Source: Thermoplasmata archaeon
GTDB taxonomy: Archaea; Thermoplasmatota; Thermoplasmata; Thermoplasmatales; Thermoplasmataceae
Direction: 5' to 3'
DNA length: 16,233 nucleotides
Assembly (NCBI GenBank): GCA_021797025.1
Contig: JAKAAK010000044.1
Span: 1-16,233 of the forward strand
Position 1 is the first letter of the stretch, and each line of letters opens with the position of its first letter. Positions 8,216 to 14,727 of this stretch are shown here, piece by piece. The notes beneath the pieces were generated by a model. That model had not been told where the DNA came from, did no database searches, and saw nothing but the letters and a program-made list of their open reading frames with translations. The position numbers and the translations under genes were made by a program.

Positions 8216-9033
8216 ATATACCCAAATTTTCTAAGTTCGTCCATCATATTTTCCTTATCCTGTGCCCTTCCAGCCCTTTCAGCTGTATTTTCCAGATCCT
8301 GTTCCCATGCAGGCTTATCGCTGGTTTTAGTGGAGTCGTATTTTCCATCTATTGACCTGTAGCCCTTATAGTATAAAGGATGTATTGGCAATTTATTATC
8401 AAACATATATTTCCATATATCTTTCTCCTTGAAAGTTATAATAGGCTGTACACGCACATGGTCTGGATCACTTCTCTCAGAAATAAAAACTTCATTTGAC
8501 CTGGCTTCATTTTCGTCCCACCTTACCCCCGTATAAAGGCTGTCAAACCTGTACTTCCTTATAACACTGTTAAATGGGGCTGTTTTGAGGAGATGATTTC
8601 CCTCCAGGGTCTCTAAACTATAATCTATATATTTTTTGTTAAAGTCGTAATCAATTTTCTTTAATTCTTCACGGTTATCCTCATTTAAGTCATTAACATT
8701 GACTTTATTGTCATTAATCTTTGACAGAAAATCTTCATTTCTTGCATAAATAACCTTAAATCCCCATTCTTTTGATATGTCCTTGACCATTTTGTAAGTT
8801 TCATCATAATGCTGTCCGTGATCTATGAGTATTGCTGGTGGGACTGCTATTCCTATCTCGCTGGTTACTTTTCTTACAAGATCCAGCACAACCGTAGAAT
8901 CTTTTCCAGCAGACCATACCACTGCAGGGCGGGTAAAATTATCCACAGCGTCTTTGATAACAATTTTTGCCATATTTATTTTTGCATCCAGAGATAGGTA
9001 TTTTTCTTCCCTTTTTTTGTATTCAGAATCCAT
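8212..9033 (-). CDS. PAPS-reductase/CysD-like PP-loop family protein without cysteines
   Basis: A 273-residue PP-loop ATP pyrophosphatase of the adenylylsulfate/PAPS-reductase superfamily. The PP-loop is VVWSAGKDSTVVL at 38-50, followed by PAILIDHGQHYDETYKM (66-82), the arginine-rich substrate loop LYTGVRWDENEARSNEVF (166-183), and VQPIITFKEKDIW (195-207). The tail AERAGRAQDKE...LRKFGYM resembles the end of CysD, the small subunit of ATP sulfurylase. I find no cysteine anywhere, so the redox Cys of CysH and the Fe-S ligands of plant-type APS reductases are absent. Adenylyl transfer or another PP-loop chemistry is therefore more plausible than reduction. No CysN partner is in the window. It is the first gene of a two-gene unit with the sulfatase-like gene. 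It is slightly shorter than typical CysD (about 300). Exact activity unresolved. Confidence 0.8.
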   Translation of the reverse strand: MDSEYKKREEKYLSLDAKINMAKIVIKDAVDNFTRPAVVWSAGKDSTVVLDLVRKVTSEIGIAVPPAILIDHGQHYDETYKMVKDISKEWGFKVIYARNEDFLSKINDNKVNVNDLNEDNREELKKIDYDFNKKYIDYSLETLEGNHLLKTAPFNSVIRKYRFDSLYTGVRWDENEARSNEVFISERSDPDHVRVQPIITFKEKDIWKYMFDNKLPIHPLYYKGYRSIDGKYDSTKTSDKPAWEQDLENTAERAGRAQDKENMMDELRKFGYM

Positions 9034-9110
9034 TATAGTTGTTATTATTTAAACCCTAATAAATTTTGTTGAATTATCAGACTCTGAGCATATCTCGTCA
9101 TTTAATTTCG

Positions 9111-9126
9111 CTATAAATTTATATAG
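9111..9126 (-). promoter_or_regulatory. Possible TATA box for the PP-loop/sulfatase-like unit
   Basis: On the minus strand the sequence reads CTATATAAATTTATAG, a near-palindromic TATA element about 85 bases before the ATG at 9033, which would give a leader near 60 nt. A second box, GTTTAAATAA at about 9044-9053, lies only about 16 bases before the ATG, too close to initiate upstream of it. No Shine-Dalgarno site precedes the ATG. Tentative. Confidence 0.3.
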
Positions 9127-9157
9127 TTTTACGCGACACAAGGTAAATCAGGTGGAT

Positions 9158-9398
9158 GACAAATCTAAAATTGGAGGGAATAATTGTGTATTGTGACGGA
9201 GAAAAATACCATTCCAGATTTAAATGCCAATAAGGGAAAAGTTTTTCTGTTCTTCTAGGAGTAATATTTTCTTAAATACAATATACGTACATTTAAGGTA
9301 TAGTTCAAGTGATATTGTAAGTCTTATAAAGAATGATATACCATATAAAACGTATATTGAAACATATGTAAGGAATTACAACACTATACATATTCAAT
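9158..9398 (+). pseudogene. 5' part of an old coding region split by the IS256 insertion
   Basis: Two overlapping frames give protein-like text: from about 9158, MTNLKLEGIIVYCDGEKYH with a Cys-rich SRFKC, then (ATG 9222) MPIREKFFCSSRS and a helical IVSLIKNDIPYKTYIETYV running into the IS boundary. The order (Cys-containing N-terminus, then a helix-turn-helix-like stretch) recalls the zinc-ribbon plus HTH start of some transposases, but no family is certain. It is broken by at least one frame change and by the IS256 element. Confidence 0.35.
9391..9398. repeat. Left target-site duplication of the IS256 element (TATTCAAT)
   Basis: TATTCAAT directly abuts the left inverted repeat and recurs at 10658-10665 directly after the right end. 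Eight bases is the usual target duplication length for IS256-type elements. Confidence 0.8.
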
Positions 9399-9452
9399 GA
9401 TAGTGTAAGTAATTGTCTGTAAATTATAAATGGCCTTGCATAATTTAGATTT

Positions 9453-9457
9453 AGGAG
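9453..9457 (+). promoter_or_regulatory. Shine-Dalgarno site deciding the IS256 transposase start
   Basis: AGGAG abuts the first ATG (9458) with no spacing, but lies 9 bases before a second in-frame ATG at 9467. The second start is therefore favoured, giving a protein three residues shorter. An AAATTATAAAT box inside the left inverted repeat (9421-9431) may serve as the promoter. Confidence 0.45.
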
Positions 9458-10618
9458 ATGAAAAAAATGCAAGACCAATTAGAAGTAATAAAAGAAAAGA
9501 TAAAAAGTTATGGATTGAACAGGGAAGGCATGAAGGATTTAAAGAAATGGATCCTAAATGATCTCATGAATGAGGAAGCAGAGGAACAGCTCAATGCATC
9601 CAGATATGAGAGGAATAACAATAGAAAAGATTACAGGAATGGGTATAAGCAGAGATCATTAGTAACAACAGATGGAAAGATTATATTAGATAAGCCACAG
9701 TTCAGGGAAACATCATTCCATACAGCTGTATTTGACAATTATTCAAGAGTAGAGAGAGCTGTAGAATCCATAATACTAGAATCATACTTAAGTGGAGTAT
9801 CTACAAGGAGTGTTAATAAAGTAATACAATCATTAGATGTACAGGTATCAGCATCATATGTGTCATCATTATCCTCAAGGCTTGATAAAACAGTTAATGA
9901 ATTCCTTGAAAGGAAGATAGATGGAGTATACAGATTCATATACATAGATGGCACATACCTTAAAATAAGGAATAATGGAAGGTACAGGAATAAGGCCATC
10001 TATATCTGTGTAGGGATTAACAGTGATGGCTATAGAGAGATATTAGGAGCAAGAATATATGATTCTGAAACTGAAATACAGTGGGAATTATTCTTTGATG
10101 ATCTTAATGATAGGGGATTAAATGGTGTTGAGATGGTAATATCAGATGGAAATAAGGGTATAAGGGAAGCTGTAAAGCAATCATTCCCAGGACCATCATG
10201 GCAATACTACCATGTACACTTTATGAGGAACTTAAGGAAATTAATGGGAAAACAGCAATGGAAGGATATATCATTACTAATTAAACAGGCACTGGATAAT
10301 CCTGATATACTCCCTGTATTGCAGGATAAGCTTGTAGACAAGGGATTGGATAAATGTTCTACTATGTTTGACAGATACTATGATTCATTGTATAACTACA
10401 GATCATTCAATACAAATATACAGGGGTTAAGGAGATTAAGGGTATCCAATACCATAGAAAGATTGAATGCAGAAATGAAAAGAAGGACTAAGAAAATAGG
10501 TGCATTTCCATCTGATGATTCTGCAATGAGATTAGCAGGTTCAATAATGATGGACATAAATGAAGAGTATGTAACAAGAAGAAAATATATAAATATGGAG
10601 GATATTAACAGACAGTAA
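9458..10618 (+). CDS. IS256 (Mutator-type) transposase
   Basis: A 386-residue DDE transposase of the IS256/MULE type that cuts and moves the surrounding element. Catalytic blocks are in order and intact: first Asp in FIYIDGTYLKIR (Asp164), second Asp in MVISDGNKGI (Asp230), the family's HxxF-like block YYHVHFMRNLRK at 250-261, and the catalytic Glu in VSNTIERLNAEMKRR (Glu334). The N-terminal 60 residues are basic and helical, with NNRKDYRNGYKQR at 54-66 leading into the DNA-binding part. Length matches the family (about 380-410). The true start is probably the ATG at 9467, which has better ribosome-site spacing. The gene is the only one in its element and shows no frame damage, unlike every other transposase in the window. 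Confidence 0.93.
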   Translation: MKKMQDQLEVIKEKIKSYGLNREGMKDLKKWILNDLMNEEAEEQLNASRYERNNNRKDYRNGYKQRSLVTTDGKIILDKPQFRETSFHTAVFDNYSRVERAVESIILESYLSGVSTRSVNKVIQSLDVQVSASYVSSLSSRLDKTVNEFLERKIDGVYRFIYIDGTYLKIRNNGRYRNKAIYICVGINSDGYREILGARIYDSETEIQWELFFDDLNDRGLNGVEMVISDGNKGIREAVKQSFPGPSWQYYHVHFMRNLRKLMGKQQWKDISLLIKQALDNPDILPVLQDKLVDKGLDKCSTMFDRYYDSLYNYRSFNTNIQGLRRLRVSNTIERLNAEMKRRTKKIGAFPSDDSAMRLAGSIMMDINEEYVTRRKYINMEDINRQ

Positions 10619-10657
10619 GGTTATTTACAATTTACAGAAAATAATGTACATTATCAT

Positions 10658-10665
10658 TATTCAAT
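10658..10665. repeat. Right target-site duplication of the IS256 element (TATTCAAT)
   Basis: Direct repeat of 9391-9398, lying immediately outside the right terminal repeat. Confidence 0.8.
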
Positions 10666-10883
10666 CAGTGGTACAGTGTTAAAATAGAATATGAAGCTAG
10701 TTTAAACAATGGTATAAGTCTATTAAAATGCCTATTGATTATACTTCTAAAACTCCAATAAAATTTAATGCCCTTAACAATAAAGTAAATGTGGCAAGAG
10801 ATGAATATGATGACCTATATTTAATAGATGCGCCATTCCATAAGTTTAGAGGTACAAATTATTCATATAGACATTGTCACTGA
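10658..10883 (+). pseudogene. 3' part of the old coding region split by the IS256 insertion
   Basis: Right of the element a frame reads FNQWYSVKIEYEASLNNGI across the target duplication. It then passes by a frame change near 10725 into a 51-codon frame (ATG 10728 to TGA 10881-10883) reading MPIDYTSKTPIKFNAL, then ARDEYDDLYLIDAPFHKF. The text is protein-like but the family is not recognised. It is plausibly the distal half of the block at 9158-9398, although the two do not join in one frame after removing the element and one repeat. Confidence 0.35.
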
Positions 10884-10892
10884 GATAGTTAA

Positions 10893-11241
10893 CGAACCAC
10901 ACAACAGCCATATTTTTTAAAATTCCTTAAGAAACTTGATTTATCACATCTATTTGAAAAGGAGATAAGGATAATATTGGACAATCTGAAAGTGCATACG
11001 CCAGATGAGACAAGGGAATATTTATCAACAGTCCCGAACGGTTTGACCTTGTATTTACTCCAAAGCATAGTTCTTCGCCGAACATTGTTGAAATCCTGTT
11101 CAGCAAACTTTCCAGAACCATGCTCCGTGAGGTCGGGGTAAAAAGTATTGATTAGCCGAAGGAAAGGATTGAGCAAAATTTGAAGAAAGTAAAAAATCTT
11201 ATGCAATTTTCAGATTGGAATATAAAATGGATGAAATATAA
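10893..11241 (+). pseudogene. IS630-family transposase, C-terminal relic
   Basis: The C-terminal half of an IS630/Tc1-type DDE transposase. IRIILDNLKVHTPDETREYL carries the second catalytic Asp (in LDN). After a one-base frame change near 11034 it continues RFDLVFTPKHSSSPNIVEI with the catalytic Glu, then LFSKLSRTMLREVGVKSID. A TAG at 11153-11155 interrupts where the family usually has an acidic or hydrophobic residue. After a second frame change near 11205 the typical end FRLEYKMDEI is followed by TAA at 11239-11241. The N-terminal HTH and the first Asp block are missing. No terminal repeats could be assigned. Confidence 0.75.
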
Positions 11242-11269
11242 AGGAATATAAATTAAGCGAACAACCATG

Positions 11270-11550
11270 TAGTGTTAATTATCGGAATTGTATGTTTGAT
11301 TTAAAAAATCGAATCGTATATGTCTAATGCATCATAAACTGAATATACAAGACATGTTAAAGAGCTACAAAACTATCAAAATCTTTATTATCTTTCTATG
11401 TGGGTACTCGCTCTTTCACCCATCAGGCGAAACTATTTTTTCTATAACCTCTATAATCAATGGAATAAGTTGCTCATATATATCGTAATATTTTTATTTT
11501 GTTAATAATGTTCGGCGTTAGTTAAACATTTTGTGAAATGTGAGATATCC
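11270..11550 (-). mobile_element. Internally deleted copy of the IS5/IS4-like element at 13804
   Basis: On the minus strand this stretch aligns in order with the element at 13804-14609. The end reads GATATCTCACATTTCAC (GTGTCTCACACTTCAC in the other copy), then an identical 17-mer CGAACATTATTAACAAA (11498-11514 versus 13840-13856), then TTCGCCTGATG, then a jump to AGACATATACGATT (11312-11325 versus 14448-14461). About 420 bases between the last two blocks are absent here. Remaining transposase text such as PLIIEVIEKIVSPD contains stops. The copy is old, non-coding and non-autonomous. The boundary near 11270 is approximate. Confidence 0.7.
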
Positions 11551-11573
11551 TATTATTCCATTCGAGAGATTTT

Positions 11574-11606
11574 CACACTTCATATTATTCTTCAATATAG
11601 AGTGTG
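11574..11606. repeat. Inverted repeat (potential hairpin)
   Basis: CACACTTCATATT (11574-11586) pairs with AATATAGAGTGTG (11594-11606), 11 of 13 positions complementary, around a 7-base loop. It lies 24 bases outside the end of the deleted IS5/IS4-like copy and begins with the same CACACTTCA word found in that element's termini, so it may be part of another element end. Confidence 0.45.
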
Positions 11607-11851
11607 TGATATTCAACAATTAATTGGAATATGCAATTAATGGCTATTTCCTTTAATGCATCATTCTTCTTTCTTTTGTGATGCCGTTGATTACTAAATT
11701 AAACGTTATTGAAGATACAGTGCAGCAGGTAAATGAATTATAGTATGCCCTACTTAAATTCGAACAATACGCATTCCATCTGGTTTCTATATACGGATAT
11801 GTTAGAAGATACTGGGTATTATACATATTCGAAACAAACATTACTTTTTAA
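11607..11851. other. Degraded stretch, no gene recognised
   Basis: A 62-codon minus-strand frame (11653-11841) exists but has no recognisable motif and is probably chance. On the plus strand this could be the decayed upstream half of the IS4/ISH3-like transposase whose end follows, but I could not confirm any family block in it. Confidence 0.3.
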
Positions 11852-12058
11852 TCAGAGAAACTGCTCACCCTGTATAGCAAAAGAGGGGCAATAGACGCAA
11901 CATACAGGATAACCGGGAAATTCCTTGCAAAATCCACATCCAGAATTCAGAATGCATGACTGCTGTATTTCTATCTTGTAATAATCTTATGCAATATATG
12001 GGTTCTCATAAATCTTGTATCAAAAATCATAATAATAGTTAACCGTCTGAGAATATGA
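11852..12058 (+). pseudogene. IS4/ISH3-like transposase, C-terminal relic
   Basis: After an upstream stop the frame reads EKLLTLYSKRGAIDATYRI, closely matching the YSKRWGIE-type block around the catalytic Glu of archaeal IS4-superfamily transposases (the Glu position reads Asp here). It continues with AKSTSRIQNA, a TGA where Trp or Arg is expected, then the hydrophobic C-terminal helix YLVIILCNIWVLINLV typical of these proteins, ending at TGA 12056-12058. The rest of the transposase is missing or unrecognisable. The nonsense codon and missing N-terminus make it a dead fragment. Confidence 0.65.
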
Positions 12059-12279
12059 TAGTTTCAACATCATTAAAAGAAAATCATTTGCTTTCAATAC
12101 CATTCAGTCAAATAGGTATTCTTAGCGAAATTTTTGATATACTGCTTAGTGTCAAGAGAATGTAAGAATGGACAATACATTAATTCTATTCAAAATTTTT
12201 TATTTATAATGAGTCCAATTTGCCTAAAGTATATCCAAATATAATTTATTTTATAATTAAAATGCCGCATCTACATATT

Positions 12280-13368
12280 TCAACCAGTTAGAAATTCTTT
12301 GAATGTACTTTCTATTTCAGGCAAAATTTTTGAACAGTAAAAGTTTTTCGCCCTTCGACTTGCGCTCTTCTTCATTATTTCCATTTTATTCCGATTCTTG
12401 ACTAAATATTTTATTTTATCCTCGAATTTGGAAGCTTCCTGTAATAGAAAACCATCTACAGAATCGGTAATTAATTCTTCAGTTGCTGGAATTTTAAAAG
12501 ATAAAGGAATCGTTCCATAAGACATAGCTTCCAGTAATGCAATGCTAAATCCTTCATACTTTGTTGGAAAAATGAATATATCACTTATCTGGTAAAGATA
12601 TAAAAGCAGGTCTCTATCAACATATCCCAGATTAATTACATTTTTTGCCCTGTTCTCATCTTTATAACCTGCAGTAAAGAGAATCACATCATCGAAATTG
12701 GAAACGGCCTTCTTTGCTATTCCCAGTCCTTTTCTGTCTGGATCTATACCTATCCATAAACAGACAGTTGTATACTTACTCTTCATTTCTGTAATTCTCA
12801 TTTTATCAGTTTCTGATACTTTTATTGTATCTACTTTATTAATACATGTTGGGATAAACTTAATGTCTTTTCTGCCGGTGCGTTCCAAAAAGTATATTTT
12901 AATATGCTTTGAAACTGAGATAATTTTATTTGCCCTTTTACATGCAAATATCTCCATATAGCCCAGTGACATTCCTATAATATAAGAAACAATTGATCTA
13001 AATTTAAAATTTTTTAGATTTACCATAGTATTTTCTAACATACTTCCGTGGAGTGTCATTACTGTTTTTGTATTTTTTATGAAAGGAATTAAAAATCCAT
13101 TGTCACCATTAATATGTATTAAATCAAATTCACTTTTATGTTTTTTAACATAAAAATACAATTTAATATTGTAAATAGATTTTCTCAAAAATCTGCCCGT
13201 GTACAATTCAATAATATTATCATGTTTCATCGTTTTATCAGTTGAACTACATATAAGAGTAATGTCATTATTCTCCCTCAAGAAATTTGTAATTTTAACT
13301 ATATATGATTCAACGCCCCCTGAATTCGATTTATAAGGATTTAAAAAACTAATTTCTAGAATTCTCAT
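12280..13368 (-). CDS. GT4-family glycosyltransferase (GT-B fold)
   Basis: A 362-residue glycosyltransferase of the GT4 family, which moves a sugar from a nucleotide-sugar (or lipid-sugar) donor to a growing glycan with retention of configuration. N-terminal Rossmann domain: acceptor-side loop SGGVESYI at 16-23, FDLIHINGD at 81-89, TVMTLHGSM at 102-110 and IISVSKHIK at 149-157. C-terminal donor domain: LWIGIDPDRKGL at 204-215, INLGYV at 245-250, and the signature EGFSIALLEAM at 272-282 with the EX7E pair Glu272/Glu280. Length (about 360) is normal and the protein is complete. It has no signal peptide or obvious membrane helix, so it probably acts at the cytoplasmic membrane face. It is a single-gene unit between transposon remains, with no partner on its strand. 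The specific sugar cannot be predicted. Confidence 0.9.
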   Translation of the reverse strand: MRILEISFLNPYKSNSGGVESYIVKITNFLRENNDITLICSSTDKTMKHDNIIELYTGRFLRKSIYNIKLYFYVKKHKSEFDLIHINGDNGFLIPFIKNTKTVMTLHGSMLENTMVNLKNFKFRSIVSYIIGMSLGYMEIFACKRANKIISVSKHIKIYFLERTGRKDIKFIPTCINKVDTIKVSETDKMRITEMKSKYTTVCLWIGIDPDRKGLGIAKKAVSNFDDVILFTAGYKDENRAKNVINLGYVDRDLLLYLYQISDIFIFPTKYEGFSIALLEAMSYGTIPLSFKIPATEELITDSVDGFLLQEASKFEDKIKYLVKNRNKMEIMKKSASRRAKNFYCSKILPEIESTFKEFLTG

Positions 13369-13510
13369 TTAACATCCAGCTCTACATACATAAGATTAAT
13401 AATAATATTGCGAAAGCTTCCTTATTTTTGTGTTAATATAAATCCCTGATATCAATGAATTGTTCATTAAATAAGAGGGAAGGACACCTATTTAAAACAC
13501 AAGGGATTAG

Positions 13511-13693
13511 GTAAATATTCACAATACAGATATAAACATATCGAATATTGAGGATATAGATAAGATACTAAGGCAAACAATAAACGAGAAAATAAGGAAA
13601 TTAATGGAAATAGAATTAAATACATATTTAGAAGATAACCCAAGAATAAGGAAGGGGAAATATAAAAGGGATTTAAATAATATACTATACTAA
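13511..13693 (+). pseudogene. N-terminal stub of a second, different IS256-type transposase
   Basis: An open frame of 60 codons without a usual start codon reads SNIEDIDKILRQTINEKI, then LMEIELNTYLEDN, then IRKGKYKRDLN, ending at TAA 13691-13693. This matches the start of IS256-family transposases (helical N-terminus, then a block like RNGYYERDL), though of a different subgroup from the intact copy at 9458. The rest of the protein is absent. It is a short relic upstream of the IS5/IS4-like element. Confidence 0.55.
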
Positions 13694-13709
13694 TTTGACT
13701 TTTTCACAT

Positions 13710-13727
13710 AAATATCATAAATATCAT
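13710..13727. repeat. Tandem duplication of a 9-mer (AAATATCAT x2)
   Basis: AAATATCAT occurs twice head to tail between the IS256 stub and the IS5/IS4-like element. Low-complexity AT-rich DNA; probably slippage. Confidence 0.5.
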
Positions 13728-13803
13728 AATTTCCATAGCTTACGCTAATGATATTCAACGTTACATACGTATTTTCTTTTATTATTTTTTAATTTATATT
13801 ATA

Positions 13804-14609
13804 GGGTGTCTCACACTTCACGAAATATCAGACAAATGTCGAACATTATTAACAAATTAAGAATAATGGGATATACCCGAAAAACATATTCCATTGACAA
13901 TGGAGATCATAGATAAAATAGCTTCGCCTGATGATCGAATGAGAAAATATACAGATAGACAGATAGTAAAAACCCTTATTTTACTGCAGATATTCAATAT
14001 ATCTTACAGATCTCCCGGGATATTCCTCACAAATAATAAACAATATATAAGAATGGCTGGCCTTAGAGAAATATCAAGTTTTTAAACTCTTTCAAGAAGG
14101 GCAAGGGTGATAGACCTCCATGCAATAAACAACGAAATTACCACTCTTTATTCAATGGAATCCATTGCAGCAGTTGATTCTTTTATGATCCATACATGCA
14201 AGCATTCAACTGCTATGAGGAGAAAGGCATGGAATAACTATAAAGACCCTTTATCAGGGTGGTCAAAGACTACAAAGGGATGGTCTTATGGAAGAAAATG
14301 CTATATGACAATTGATGTTGATTTCCTCATTATAATGGAATGGATGGTAACAAAGGGAAACCTGTATGATTCCCATGGAGTGCATGATATGGTGGATTCT
14401 GTTAGAAATTTCTCGTATATTCTCGCAGATTCAGCTTACGATGCATCAGACATATACGATTATGTGTTTGAAAACACACATGCACTTCCAGTAATTGATA
14501 CAAACAAAAGGAGTGGAATAGTAAATGATATGTTACCGGTAAACTGGAAACTGGGAGAAAAACCAAGGGAGATAATGAAAATCGTCGTTTGTTAAAATAT
14601 GAGACACCC
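13804..14609 (+). mobile_element. IS5/IS4-like insertion sequence, C-terminally truncated and inactive
   Basis: About 806 bp with terminal inverted repeats: the left end GGGTGTCTCACACTT and the right end complement GGGTGTCTCATATTT. The identity is perfect over GGGTGTCTCA and then continues with mismatches. The interior carries one transposase frame with a nonsense codon and without the catalytic Glu region, so the element cannot move by itself. ATA lies outside both ends (13801-13803; 14611-14613 after one extra C), which may be a target duplication but is too short to rely on. A related copy on the opposite strand lies at about 11270-11550. Confidence 0.8.
13894..14595 (+). pseudogene. IS5/IS4-like transposase with nonsense codon and missing C-terminus
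   Basis: One frame runs from 13894 to 14595, broken only by TAA at 14083-14085 within REISSF-stop-TLSRRARVIDLH; a CAA (Gln) codon would restore it. The DDE first Asp block is IAAVDSFMIHTCKHS, followed by GWSYGRKCYMTIDVDFLIIMEW, the motif region TKGNLYDSHGVHDMVDS, and the second Asp block YILADSAYDASDIYDYVF. The reading then ends abruptly with KLGEKPREIMKIVVC just before the right inverted repeat, and the expected Glu block (of the WEIERTF kind) is missing. Combined length is about 230 residues against roughly 300 for full relatives. It is a clear transposase but non-functional. The real start may lie upstream near 13837, where a different frame is open. Confidence 0.8.
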
Positions 14610-14696
14610 CATACCACAAAGAAACAAAATTATTTATTTTTGAAAAATTGAAAAATCCGAAGAATCTGTATCACATACAGTATTCTGAATAATAAG

Positions 14697-14705
14697 TTTT
14701 ATATA
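14697..14705 (+). promoter_or_regulatory. TATA box of the GT2 gene, predicted leaderless transcript
   Basis: TTTTATATA is centred about 27 bases before the A of the ATG at 14728, the spacing at which archaeal transcription would begin at or within a base or two of the start codon. No Shine-Dalgarno sequence lies between. This strongly suggests a leaderless mRNA and supports the ATG at 14728. Confidence 0.65.
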
Positions 14706-14727
14706 CATATAATAAATTACAATTTGA

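Larger units (their letters stand above)
9399..10657 (+). mobile_element. Intact IS256-family insertion sequence
   Basis: About 1.26 kb with imperfect 33-bp terminal inverted repeats (9399-9431 and the complement of 10623-10655; about 27 of 33 positions match). The ends read GATAGTGTAAG on the left and GATAATGTACA on the right complement, both sharing TCTGTAAATT further in. A single full-length transposase gene fills the interior. It is flanked by the direct repeat TATTCAAT. Because AT adjoins both ends, the exact boundary is ambiguous by two bases. Matching target duplications and an unbroken transposase suggest a recent, possibly still active insertion. It interrupts an older broken coding region. 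Confidence 0.85.

Noticed and set aside
8809..9052. Plus-strand frames opposite the PP-loop gene
   Set aside because: They are shadows of a clear minus-strand protein with conserved motifs and have no motif of their own.
10889..11206. 105-codon minus-strand frame
   Set aside because: It is opposite the IS630 relic, whose plus-strand motifs (LDN, FTPKH, KLSRTMLRE) are convincing.
11653..11841. 62-codon minus-strand frame as a small gene
   Set aside because: No start signal, no motif, and it lies among transposon debris; no support beyond being open.
13710..13727. Tandem AAATATCAT as the start of a repeat array or CRISPR
   Set aside because: Only two adjacent copies without spacers, in AT-rich DNA; no CRISPR-like repeat-spacer pattern exists anywhere in the window.
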